Source of the DNA: BJGO01 sp964640655
GTDB lineage: Bacteria > Bacteroidota > Bacteroidia > Chitinophagales > UBA10324
DNA: 30,139 bases
Reading direction: 5' to 3'
Assembly: GCA_964640655.1 (NCBI GenBank)
Contig: CAZXFT010000029.1
Coordinates: 1-30,139, forward strand
This document shows positions 8,701-17,584 of the stretch, piece by piece. Made by a program: the position numbers and the translations under genes. Under the pieces are notes generated by a model. That model saw only the letters and a program-made list of their open reading frames with translations. It did no database searches and was not told the DNA's origin. Positions within the stretch are counted from its first letter, which is position 1. Each line of letters starts with the position of its first letter.

Positions 8701-9078
8701 ATGGCAGACTTAAAAGCATTTGCAGAACAACTGGTTAACTTATCAGTGAAAGAAGTAAACGAGCTGGCTAAAATACTGAAAGACGAATACGGTATTGAAC
8801 CTGCTGCTGCGGCTCCAGTAATGGTAGCTGGTGGTGCAGCTGGTGGTGGTGCAGCCGCAGAAGAAAAAACTTCTTTCAACGTAATCCTTAAAAATGGTGG
8901 AGCTCAGAAGCTTACTGTAGTTAAGGTTGTGAAAGAATTAACTGGTCTTGGATTAAAAGAAGCCAAGGACTTGGTTGACGGCGCTCCAAAAGCTGTTAAA
9001 GAAGGTGTTTCTAAAGACGAAGCAGAATCTTTAAAAGCTAAATTGGTAGAAGCCGGTGCTGAAGTTGAAATTCAGTAA
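8701..9078 (+). CDS. rplL: 50S ribosomal protein L7/L12
   Basis: 125 residues, the usual length. N-terminal dimerization helices (residues 1-35), a flexible Ala/Gly hinge (about 36-55) and a C-terminal domain carrying the EF-Tu/EF-G-binding face (ELTGLGLKEAKDLVDGAPKAVKE). L7/L12 forms the multimeric stalk that recruits translational GTPases. Third gene of the rplA-rplJ-rplL-rpoB unit; it is followed by a perfect hairpin before rpoB, which may set the balance between stalk protein (needed in several copies) and RNA polymerase. Confidence 0.97.
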   Translation: MADLKAFAEQLVNLSVKEVNELAKILKDEYGIEPAAAAPVMVAGGAAGGGAAAEEKTSFNVILKNGGAQKLTVVKVVKELTGLGLKEAKDLVDGAPKAVKEGVSKDEAESLKAKLVEAGAEVEIQ

Positions 9079-9099
9079 TACCAGTTCCCAATTATAATT

Positions 9100-9132
9100 T
9101 ATAGGTGTAGTGTATCTCACACTACACCTATA
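9100..9132 (+). terminator. Hairpin between rplL and rpoB (attenuator or processing site)
   Basis: A perfect 14-bp stem (9100-9113 with 9119-9132) with a 5-nt loop; the left arm contains AGGTGTAGTGT. It is followed by CTTATTTCTTTT, T-rich but interrupted, which suits partial termination or RNase cleavage better than full termination. E. coli has an analogous attenuator in the same gap. Confidence 0.75.
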
Positions 9133-9164
9133 TCTTATTTCTTTTAAATCAAGCTTATAACCAG

Positions 9165-12100
9165 ATGTCTGCAACCACAACTCGCTCTCAAAGAGTAACC
9201 TTCAGTAAAATAAAACATCATTTGGATTATCCTGATTTTCTGGATATCCAGTTACAGTCGTTCAAAGACTTTTTTCAGCTTGAAACCACTCCCGACAAAC
9301 GTGATCGCGAGGGGCTGTACCGTGTGTTTATGGAAAACTTTCCAATAAACGACACTCGCAGCATTTTCACTCTGGAATTTTTGGACTACTTCATTGATCC
9401 TCCGCGATATACCATTGAAGAGTGTATCGAACGTGGTTTGACTTACAGCGTACCGCTGAAAGCCAAGTTGCGTCTTTCTTGTAATGATGAGGAACATATT
9501 GACTTCCAAACTATAGTTCAGGATGTTTTCCTAGGCAATATTCCATACATGACACCTAAAGGCACGTTTGTAATCAACGGTGCTGAGCGTGTTGTTGTCT
9601 CCCAGTTGCATCGTTCTCCTGGAGTTTTCTTTGGTCAAAGTTTACATCCAAACGGCACTAAAATTTATTCTGCTCGCGTGATTCCTTTTAAAGGTGCATG
9701 GATGGAATTTGCTACCGACATTAATACAGTAATGTATGCTTACATTGACCGTAAGAAAAAATTCCCGGTAACAAGTTTACTTCGTGCCATAGGATACGAT
9801 ACCGATAAAGATATTCTCAAATTATTTGATTTAGCAGATGAGATAGCTGCAAAACGTGAGAACCTGAAGAAATGTGTAGGACGTAAATTAGCTGCACGCG
9901 TACTGCGTAGCTGGATGGAAGATTTTGTGGATGAGGATACAGGAGAGGTGGTTACCATCGAACGTAATGAGGTTATCCTTGAGCGTGATACTGTATTAGA
10001 TGAAAAGAATATTGAGCAAATATTAGAGACAGATGTAAAAACTATCATTCTTCAAAAAGAAGATACGGATGCCGATTATTCTATTATCTACAATACACTA
10101 CAAAAAGATACTTCTAACTCTGAACTGGAAGCTGTTCACTTTATTTATCGTGCATTACGCGGTTCTGATGCACCCGACGATGAAACTGCTCGTGGCATCA
10201 TTGATAAGTTGTTTTTCTCTGACAAGCGTTATGATCTCGGCGAAGTAGGTCGTTATAAAATCAACCAAAAGCTAGGCACAAAAACCGAGCTGAATGTTAA
10301 AATTCTCACAAAAGAAGATATTGTACTTATCGTGAAATATCTGGTGATGCTGGTTAATGGCAAAGCCGAAATTGATGATATCGATCATTTGAGTAACCGT
10401 CGTGTTCGTACTGTTGGAGAACAACTGTATGCTCAGTTTGGTGTGGGGCTGGCTCGTATGGCACGAACCATTCGTGAGCGTATGAATGTTCGTGACAACG
10501 AAGTTTTTACACCCATTGATTTGATAAATGCTCGTACATTATCATCAGTAATCAATTCTTTTTTTGGAACATCACAGTTATCTCAGTTCATTGATCAAAC
10601 CAATCCACTTTCAGAGATTACCAACAAACGACGTATCTCTGCATTAGGTCCCGGAGGTTTATCTAGAGAGCGTGCGGGCTTCGAGGTACGTGACGTACAC
10701 TATTCTCACTATGGACGTTTATGTACCATTGAAACACCTGAAGGACCAAACATTGGTTTGATATCCACGCTCTGCGTTTATGCTAAAATCAATCCGATGG
10801 GCTTTATTGAAACACCTTATATGCGTGTTAAAGAAGGCGTTGTTGATAAAAAGAAAATTGATTATCTCTCAGCTGAAGCTGAAGATGATAAAACTATTGC
10901 ACAGGCAAATGCACCGATACAAGATAATGGTTCATTTGATGGCGATAAAGTAAAATGTCGTCATCAGGGGGACTTCCCAATTTTAGAACCTAAGGACATT
11001 CAGTATATGGATGTTGCACCTAATCAGATTGTGGGTGTTTCTGCTTCATTGATTCCATTTCTGGAGCATGATGATGCGAACCGTGCTTTGATGGGTTCAA
11101 ACATGCAACGCCAAGCAGTTCCATTGTTAAAACCAAATTCCCCTATAGTAGGTACTGGTCTCGAAGCAAAATCTGCACAGGATTCTAAGTTGTTAATTAA
11201 TGCAGAAGGCAATGGTGTTGTAGAATATGTTGATGCCAATCAGATACACGTACGTTACGACCGTACACAACTTCAGGAAATTATCAGCTTCGAAAGTGAT
11301 ATTAAGGTTTATGATCTACTGAAATTTAAGAAAACAAATCAAAGCACGTGTATTAATATCAAACCTATTGTCAAGAAAGGTGACAAGGTTAAAGCAGGTC
11401 AGGTTCTGTGCGAAGGCTACGGTACTCAAAGTGGTGAATTGGCTTTAGGCCAAAACCTGAAAGTGGCATTTATGCCCTGGAAAGGCTTTAACTTTGAGGA
11501 TGCGATTGTTATCTCTGAACGTATTGTTCGTGAAGATATTTTTACTTCATTACACATAGAAGAGTTTGAATTAGAGGTTCGCGATACTAAACTGGGTGAG
11601 GAAGAATTGACTCCGGATATTCCTAACGTGAGCGAAGAAGCTACTCGCCATTTGGACGAAAACGGAATCATTCGTGTAGGTGCACACATTAAGGAAGGAG
11701 ATATATTGATAGGCAAGATTACCCCTAAAGGTGAATCAGACCCTACTCCTGAAGAGAAATTATTACGAGCGATTTTTGGTGATAAAGCAGGTGATGTGAA
11801 AGATGCATCACTAAAAGCACCACCAAGTACAAATGGAGTTGTAATCGACAAGAAGTTATTCTCTCGTGCTAAGAAAGATAAGAATGCTAAGGTTCGTGAA
11901 AAAGCGGCACTTGAAAAACTGGAAGTAGAATTTAATGCTCAGTTAGCTGATTTACAAAAGCAGTTGGTTGAGAAGTTAATGAAACTTTTGAAAGAAAAAA
12001 CATCAAAAGGCATTGTTAACTATTACAAGGCTACTGTTGTTGCAAAAGGTGTGAAATTTACTCAGAAGGTTCTCGAGGGTCTGGATTATCAATTGATTGA

Positions 12101-12974
12101 TCCAAAAGACTGGACGAATGACGAGGAAACCAACGAGGTTATTAAACAATTACTGCACAACTACAGTATTAAATTTAATGAGTTAAACGGTCGTAATAAA
12201 CGCGAGAAGTTTAACATCAGCATTGGTGACGAGTTGCCAACAGGTGTATTGAAACTTGCTAAAGTTTATATGGCACAAAAGCGTAAACTGAAAGTGGGTG
12301 ATAAGATGGCCGGTCGTCACGGTAACAAGGGTATTGTTGCTCGAATAGTTCGTGCTGAGGATATGCCATTCCTTGAAGATGGTACTACTGTTGATATTGT
12401 ATTAAACCCTCTTGGTGTACCTTCACGTATGAACCTTGGACAGATTTATGAAACTGTTCTTGGTTGGGCTGGTATGAAACTAGGTGTAAAATATGCTACT
12501 CCAATTTTTGATGGGGCTACATTGGAAGAAATTGATGAACAAATTAAAAAAGCAGGATTACCTGCATTTGGACAAACATATCTGTACGATGGCGAAACAG
12601 GTGAGCGCTTCCATCAAAAAGCAACTGTAGGTGTCATCTATATGATGAAACTGAGTCATATGGTTGATGATAAGATGCACGCTCGTTCTATTGGTCCATA
12701 CTCATTAATTACTCAGCAACCCTTGGGTGGTAAGGCCCAGTTCGGTGGACAGCGTTTTGGTGAAATGGAAGTTTGGGCACTTGAGGCTTATGGAGCTTCG
12801 CACATACTGCAAGAATTATTGACGATCAAGTCTGATGATATTGTAGGTCGTGCCAAAGCATACGAAGCCATTGTAAAAGGTGACAACCTGCCAAGACCCA
12901 ATATCCCTGAATCATTCAATGTATTAATTCATGAGTTACGTGGATTAACTCTCGACCTTAAATTTGAAGAATAG
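9165..12974 (+). CDS. rpoB: DNA-directed RNA polymerase subunit beta
   Basis: 1269 residues, typical of Bacteroidota RpoB. The beta subunit forms one jaw of the polymerase and much of the active site. Landmarks: the rifamycin region FGTSQLSQFIDQTNPL...KRRISALGPGGL (about residues 465-498), GRLCTIETPEGPNIGLI, KGFNFEDAIVISE, GDKMAGRHGNKG (about 1045-1056, active-site lysines) and the C-terminal clamp motif QPLGGKAQFGGQRFGEMEVWAL (about 1185-1206), which is followed by the usual short tail. Residue 487 (codon AAC at 10623) is Asn where rifamycin-sensitive enzymes have His (E. coli 526). rpoC is not downstream; a strong terminator follows within 30 nt and an unrelated membrane protein gene comes next. 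Confidence 0.98.
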   Translation: MSATTTRSQRVTFSKIKHHLDYPDFLDIQLQSFKDFFQLETTPDKRDREGLYRVFMENFPINDTRSIFTLEFLDYFIDPPRYTIEECIERGLTYSVPLKAKLRLSCNDEEHIDFQTIVQDVFLGNIPYMTPKGTFVINGAERVVVSQLHRSPGVFFGQSLHPNGTKIYSARVIPFKGAWMEFATDINTVMYAYIDRKKKFPVTSLLRAIGYDTDKDILKLFDLADEIAAKRENLKKCVGRKLAARVLRSWMEDFVDEDTGEVVTIERNEVILERDTVLDEKNIEQILETDVKTIILQKEDTDADYSIIYNTLQKDTSNSELEAVHFIYRALRGSDAPDDETARGIIDKLFFSDKRYDLGEVGRYKINQKLGTKTELNVKILTKEDIVLIVKYLVMLVNGKAEIDDIDHLSNRRVRTVGEQLYAQFGVGLARMARTIRERMNVRDNEVFTPIDLINARTLSSVINSFFGTSQLSQFIDQTNPLSEITNKRRISALGPGGLSRERAGFEVRDVHYSHYGRLCTIETPEGPNIGLISTLCVYAKINPMGFIETPYMRVKEGVVDKKKIDYLSAEAEDDKTIAQANAPIQDNGSFDGDKVKCRHQGDFPILEPKDIQYMDVAPNQIVGVSASLIPFLEHDDANRALMGSNMQRQAVPLLKPNSPIVGTGLEAKSAQDSKLLINAEGNGVVEYVDANQIHVRYDRTQLQEIISFESDIKVYDLLKFKKTNQSTCINIKPIVKKGDKVKAGQVLCEGYGTQSGELALGQNLKVAFMPWKGFNFEDAIVISERIVREDIFTSLHIEEFELEVRDTKLGEEELTPDIPNVSEEATRHLDENGIIRVGAHIKEGDILIGKITPKGESDPTPEEKLLRAIFGDKAGDVKDASLKAPPSTNGVVIDKKLFSRAKKDKNAKVREKAALEKLEVEFNAQLADLQKQLVEKLMKLLKEKTSKGIVNYYKATVVAKGVKFTQKVLEGLDYQLIDPKDWTNDEETNEVIKQLLHNYSIKFNELNGRNKREKFNISIGDELPTGVLKLAKVYMAQKRKLKVGDKMAGRHGNKGIVARIVRAEDMPFLEDGTTVDIVLNPLGVPSRMNLGQIYETVLGWAGMKLGVKYATPIFDGATLEEIDEQIKKAGLPAFGQTYLYDGETGERFHQKATVGVIYMMKLSHMVDDKMHARSIGPYSLITQQPLGGKAQFGGQRFGEMEVWALEAYGASHILQELLTIKSDDIVGRAKAYEAIVKGDNLPRPNIPESFNVLIHELRGLTLDLKFEE

Positions 12975-13001
12975 CAGTTCTACTATTTTAATGAATTAAC
13001 A

Positions 13002-13031
13002 AAAAAAGCCGTTTAATTAAACGGCTTTTTT
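13002..13031 (+). terminator. Strong intrinsic terminator after rpoB
   Basis: A perfect palindrome: GCCGTTT and AAACGGC arms (13008-13014 and 13019-13025) around AATT, flanked by a run of A on the left and six T on the right. Works on either strand. It closes the rplA-rpoB transcript before any rpoC. Confidence 0.93.
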
Positions 13032-13132
13032 AATTTTACAATAGTCAATTATTAACTGCATGTAATATCACATCATTGTAGAAATATGTTACTATAATTG
13101 TTGTCTCCCAAAGTCATTAAATTTATTGTCAT

Positions 13133-14635
13133 ATGATTAAAAAGACAATGCTTCTTCTTTTATGTGCACTTTACATTGCCTATCATTTGATTACTCTTGA
13201 TATTTCTCCATTAGTATGGTATGATGAGACCGTAATAAATTCAATTACTATTGATTTTATTAATAACGGCACATTGTATTCATCAACAGACCCTATATAT
13301 ACTAAAGGGCAAGAAGCAATTGTTTATGGACCAGTTTTTTTTGCTTTCAACGGGTTTATAATCAACATACTTGGGAATGGTATCTGGCAGGGAAGGTTAC
13401 TGGGGCTTATTGCTGGTCTATTCATTTTATTCTATACGTATTACAAACATAGGACAGCAATACACAATCATCCGGTTATAGCTGTTGTATTTATTAGTTT
13501 CATACTTGACCCATTCTTTAATGCCAGCCTTCATAAAGGACGCTATGATTCATTAGGAGTTTTGTTTTATCTATTATCATTTGAGTTTCTCATTCTATAT
13601 TTTGACAATAAAAAAATTCAGTTATTGTTTTTCTCAGCGATATTCTTTTCAGCGTGCTCACTAATTTCTATGCGCTTTATTCCGTTTGGTTTTCCTTTAG
13701 GTTGTGCATTACTTATTTATCTATTTCAATCAAAAAAATCATTGTTTGAAATTTTTAAGCTGGCATTTTTTTGGGCTATTATTCCTGTTGTTGGTTATCT
13801 ATCGTGGATAATTTACAAATTTGGAAATCTTAAAAACTTCATTTCTTATTTTGAAAAGATTAAAGATGCTAATTCGGATCACTTAATTGGAAACCTGTTT
13901 ATTCCAATCGAGGTAAAGCCATTGGTGTTTTTATCCCTTTTAGTATTGGTAGTAACAATAATTAAATTAAAATATAAAGTTTTTGATGCCATAACATTCA
14001 GTTATGTTATTTATATCCTGATATTTTATACGGTTGTGGGTGATGTGGGGCCATACTCCATTATTGTTATTCCGGTTTTTTATTTATTACTTATACGCTT
14101 ACTAACTCTATTTCAATCTGAGGCTTTTTCAAACACTTTTAGTATTTTGAAATATATGACTTACGGATTATTTATTATTCACACTTTATTATTTGCATTT
14201 AAATTCTTGACTCTTTCGATAACATCTAATCAGAGAAATCATAAACACATTACCGAGTTTGTGAGGCTACACGTGCCACCTGGGTCGAAAATATTAGGTG
14301 AACCTAAATATTATTATGCTGCTATTGTTAATCAGTGCGAGTTTCAATATGCTAATCCGGTTGGTTTTATAAGTGATTCATATAATATAGAAACCATTGA
14401 AAAGTATAGGAGAATTGAATTCGATTATGACTATATTCTTGCTTCTTTTGATATGCTCAGCGATAAGCGATATGATAAGGTGCTTTCTCAATATCAGCAG
14501 CATGCTCAACTTGTTTACATAGATAGTTTGAAAGTTCCCACAAGTTCATTTGTAAAGCCATTTTCTAATATTATTAAAGGATATAACTTCTCAGAAAATG
14601 GCTATAATGGCATACTGTATAAAAGAGTAAAATAG
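13133..14635 (+). CDS. Polytopic membrane protein, GT-C (family 39/PMT-like) glycosyltransferase candidate
   Basis: 500 residues. About ten hydrophobic helices from residue 5 to about 360, then a soluble C-terminal part. An acidic pair in the first periplasmic loop (WYDE, Asp31-Glu32) and a later R-Y-D (137-139) match the layout of GT-C enzymes that move sugars from polyprenyl-phosphate carriers to lipid or protein acceptors. No confident family assignment is possible by eye; donor and acceptor are unknown. The gene looks clearly more AT-rich than its neighbours, with many ATT/TTA/TAT codons, so recent transfer or simply weak codon selection is possible. It lies between the rpoB terminator and the MsbA-like exporter, which hints at a cell-envelope role but not at a shared operon (85-nt gap with a separate promoter candidate). 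Confidence 0.7.
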   Translation: MIKKTMLLLLCALYIAYHLITLDISPLVWYDETVINSITIDFINNGTLYSSTDPIYTKGQEAIVYGPVFFAFNGFIINILGNGIWQGRLLGLIAGLFILFYTYYKHRTAIHNHPVIAVVFISFILDPFFNASLHKGRYDSLGVLFYLLSFEFLILYFDNKKIQLLFFSAIFFSACSLISMRFIPFGFPLGCALLIYLFQSKKSLFEIFKLAFFWAIIPVVGYLSWIIYKFGNLKNFISYFEKIKDANSDHLIGNLFIPIEVKPLVFLSLLVLVVTIIKLKYKVFDAITFSYVIYILIFYTVVGDVGPYSIIVIPVFYLLLIRLLTLFQSEAFSNTFSILKYMTYGLFIIHTLLFAFKFLTLSITSNQRNHKHITEFVRLHVPPGSKILGEPKYYYAAIVNQCEFQYANPVGFISDSYNIETIEKYRRIEFDYDYILASFDMLSDKRYDKVLSQYQQHAQLVYIDSLKVPTSSFVKPFSNIIKGYNFSENGYNGILYKRVK

Positions 14636-14686
14636 TATCAGATCTAAGTTATAACAATCTATTATCGTTTAGCAGGTCAGTTCACA

Positions 14687-14716
14687 TTTTCAACATCAAT
14701 CCTGTAATTATCTTTG
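14687..14716 (+). promoter_or_regulatory. Promoter candidate abutting the MsbA-like gene start
   Basis: A perfect -7 box TATCTTTG (14709-14716) with TTTT at 14687-14690, 18 nt upstream. The -7 box ends 4 nt before the ATG at 14721, so the transcript would start at or just next to the start codon. Confidence 0.5.
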
Positions 14717-14720
14717 GCAT

Positions 14721-16535
14721 ATGAAAATCTTATGGCGGCTATGGCCGTACGGTAGACCATGGTCTCATTTTTTTCCGGAGTATCTTATTTATACAGTATT
14801 CGGAATTGTATTTGGCCTGCTGAATTTCACTTTACTTATACCAATTCTACAACTGCTATTCGATCAACAATCGACTTCTGTGTTGCAGAAACCTGAAGGA
14901 TTAAGTGGTCTTGCATATGTGCAAGGTTATTTTAACTATATACTATGGCTGGTCATTAACGAACAAGGAAGGTTTATTGCTCTGTTAATGGTATGTGGTA
15001 TTATAGGCGTAAGTGTTTTGTTTGGTAACACAGCTCGTTATATGGCGATTCGTACAACATTGCGTTTAAAGCTTAAACTGATGGAAGGTGTTCGAAACGA
15101 TTTATATAGTTCTCTTCTTGAACAGTCATTAAGTTTTCATAATAATCAGCAGCGTGGCGACCTGATTACAGTCATGGGAAATGAAGTACAGGAAATTGAA
15201 GTTTCTGTGATGAATGCTATTCAGGTGATGCTTCGCGATCCATTTATCGTGATAGCATATCTGGGGGTTTTGTTTTACATATCTCCGGTATTGACTTTGT
15301 TTACGCTTTGCTTCTTGCCGGTTACAGGAATACTTATTTCTTCGATAACCAGAAAACTTAAAAAACTAAGTTTTTTCAGTCAGGATGATTTAAGCAAAAT
15401 GATGGTACACAGCGATGAAACTATTAGCGGAATGAGGCAGATTCATAGTTTCAGGGCAGAAGCATATATGATGAAACGATTCAAAGAATTGAATTATCGT
15501 TTTTCGCGTGTGAGCAAACAATTATATTCTAAAAAAGAGATGGCTACACCTATTGGTGAAATAACCGGTGTTCTTGCTGCATTGGTTCTTGTTATCGTTG
15601 GCGGATACTTAATTTTAAATGGCAAGAGTTCCTTAACCGGACCATCTTTTATTGCTTACCTTGCTATGTATTCACAGATTATTCAACCACTAAAGAACCT
15701 TTCTCAGATGAGTTCAAATGTCCAAAGGGGAATTGTGGCATGCGAAAAGATTTTTCGGGTAATGGATGCCGAGAAAATGATAAAAGATAAACCCGGCGCT
15801 ACTCAAAAGACAAACTTTGATGCTTCTATAGAACTAAAAGATGTGAGTTTCAAATATTCCGAAAGACCTGTTCTTCGGGACGTAAGTTTCAGCATTACCC
15901 GAGGGCAAACTGTTGCACTGGTTGGACCAAGTGGAAGTGGAAAAAGCACTATTGCAGATTTGTTGCTGCGTTTTTATGAAATTCAAGAAGGCTCTATCAC
16001 CATTGATGGCATCAACATTAACCAGATGTGTATTTCCGATTTGAGAGGTTTAACTTCCATGGTTTCACAGGATAGTTTTTTATTCAACGATACCGTATTC
16101 AACAATATCATACTCGGCAAACAGGACGCAACAGTTGATGAAGTTATTGAAGCAGCTAAAGCGGCAAACGCTCACAACTTTATACTTAACCTCGAACAGG
16201 GGTACGACACTGTTACCGGTGAGCGTGGCGTTAAACTTAGTGGTGGACAACGCCAACGAATTGCAATTGCCAGAGCTATTTTAAAAAATACTCCCATATT
16301 GATTTTAGACGAAGCTACCTCAGCTCTCGATACTGAGAGTGAACAACTCGTACAGGAGGCTTTGAATAAACTGATGAAAGACCGAACGAGTCTGATTATT
16401 GCTCACCGTCTATCTACAGTCAGAAACGCGGATAAAATTGTGGTTCTGCAGGATGGCAAGGTAGTGGAGCAGGGGACACACGATGAATTGATTCAATCGG
16501 AAGGTGTCTACTCGAAGTTAGTAGTCGGAATATAA
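14721..16535 (+). CDS. MsbA-like ABC transporter, fused permease and ATPase
   Basis: 604-residue half-transporter of the exporter type: six membrane helices in residues 1-330, then a nucleotide-binding domain. Visible: Walker A GPSGSGKST (about 401-409), Q-loop SQDSF, signature LSGGQRQR (about 506-513), Walker B ILILDEATSALD (about 526) and H-loop IIAHRLST. It should dimerize in the inner membrane and export a lipid, peptide or drug. Resemblance to MsbA/lipid-A flippases and the neighbouring GT-C candidate make an envelope lipid plausible, but the substrate cannot be read from sequence. The start is chosen from the family N-terminus (LWRLWPYGRPW); it lies 4 nt behind a promoter-like box. Confidence 0.9.
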   Translation: MKILWRLWPYGRPWSHFFPEYLIYTVFGIVFGLLNFTLLIPILQLLFDQQSTSVLQKPEGLSGLAYVQGYFNYILWLVINEQGRFIALLMVCGIIGVSVLFGNTARYMAIRTTLRLKLKLMEGVRNDLYSSLLEQSLSFHNNQQRGDLITVMGNEVQEIEVSVMNAIQVMLRDPFIVIAYLGVLFYISPVLTLFTLCFLPVTGILISSITRKLKKLSFFSQDDLSKMMVHSDETISGMRQIHSFRAEAYMMKRFKELNYRFSRVSKQLYSKKEMATPIGEITGVLAALVLVIVGGYLILNGKSSLTGPSFIAYLAMYSQIIQPLKNLSQMSSNVQRGIVACEKIFRVMDAEKMIKDKPGATQKTNFDASIELKDVSFKYSERPVLRDVSFSITRGQTVALVGPSGSGKSTIADLLLRFYEIQEGSITIDGININQMCISDLRGLTSMVSQDSFLFNDTVFNNIILGKQDATVDEVIEAAKAANAHNFILNLEQGYDTVTGERGVKLSGGQRQRIAIARAILKNTPILILDEATSALDTESEQLVQEALNKLMKDRTSLIIAHRLSTVRNADKIVVLQDGKVVEQGTHDELIQSEGVYSKLVVGI

Positions 16536-16701
16536 ACGGTCAAATGCACATCGTTTAAGGTATACTTGTAAAACAACTGACTCTTAATAGTGCCTCAGGA
16601 ATAACGGCAAGATTTATTAATGTTTTATGCTGTTCAGAATTTAGAAATATTGCATTAATATTATTGCCCTAAACAACTATAAAAACTCAATAACCCAATC
16701 C

Positions 16702-17556
16702 ATGAAAAAGGCATTTTTAGTTATAACATTAGCTGCATTAGCATTTATCGGTTGTAATAACAACTCAAGTGATAACGATAACAACAATAATATTGACAGC
16801 ACTGATATAAAATTTGAAGATACTTTATCGTCCAAGCAAAAAGACCTGATACATTTTAAATTTTTAACTGCTGTAGCTAATCTTCCCTCTCCTTTTGAAA
16901 TGATTAATGTGGTTTATACAAATAAGTTGCCTTATAATGAGAAACTTTTAAACCCGACATCATCTGCAAGTAAATACAAAAGTGGTGCTCAGAAAGCATA
17001 CAACTATGGAGCATATGGTGTTGACCTCAGTTATATTGGTTTTTACGGAAGCAAGCAAAATCTTTTGAGCTATTACAACACGGTTAAACAATTAGCCACT
17101 GACCTCAGTATCGAAAAAACATTCGATGAGTTTGCCGGTAAGTTTTACGATTATCAAGACAATAAAGACTCGATGATTGTTTTGTTAGATCGTGCATTCA
17201 ACGAAACAGATTCTTACCTGCGTAATTATAAGCGCCATTTAAGTGCATCTCAGGTACTCGCAGGATCCATCATTGAAACACACTACCTCAGTGTTGAACT
17301 GATGAAGAATGAAGAACGTGGTAGCGGTAATGATGATTTATATACACGTATTTATAATCATAAGTTATACTTCCATCATTTAATCAATTTGTTGGAAGAG
17401 TTTAAAACAGATAAGGATGCAGCAACATTGTTAGAAGCACTTAAAGATTATGATCAATTCTTTAATGCAACTGTAGCAGATGAAAAAGCCTTAAACAAAG
17501 AAAGCCTGAATAAGCTTTCTGAAAAGGTTGTTGCCTTGCGCAACAAATTCATCTAA
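16702..17556 (+). CDS. Uncharacterized lipoprotein
   Basis: 284 residues. The N-terminus has Lys-Lys, a hydrophobic stretch and a lipobox-like F-I-G-C with the acyl-accepting Cys18. It is followed by an Asn/Asp/Ser-rich linker (residues 19-36), which keeps the folded part away from the membrane. The remainder (about 45-284) looks mostly helical with charged helices and has no motif I recognise. It is 28 nt upstream of the large ABC transporter gene in the same direction, so it probably works with it as an accessory envelope protein. The 165-nt upstream gap has a weak TATTATTG box (16659-16666). Function unknown. Confidence 0.8.
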   Translation: MKKAFLVITLAALAFIGCNNNSSDNDNNNNIDSTDIKFEDTLSSKQKDLIHFKFLTAVANLPSPFEMINVVYTNKLPYNEKLLNPTSSASKYKSGAQKAYNYGAYGVDLSYIGFYGSKQNLLSYYNTVKQLATDLSIEKTFDEFAGKFYDYQDNKDSMIVLLDRAFNETDSYLRNYKRHLSASQVLAGSIIETHYLSVELMKNEERGSGNDDLYTRIYNHKLYFHHLINLLEEFKTDKDAATLLEALKDYDQFFNATVADEKALNKESLNKLSEKVVALRNKFI

Positions 17557-17584
17557 AAGGTAGCTAGATTCCGATTTTAAAGAT

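Noticed and set aside
11426..11851. 141-codon minus-strand frame inside rpoB
   Set aside because: Shadow of the rpoB reading frame; the plus-strand protein is unmistakable and complete.
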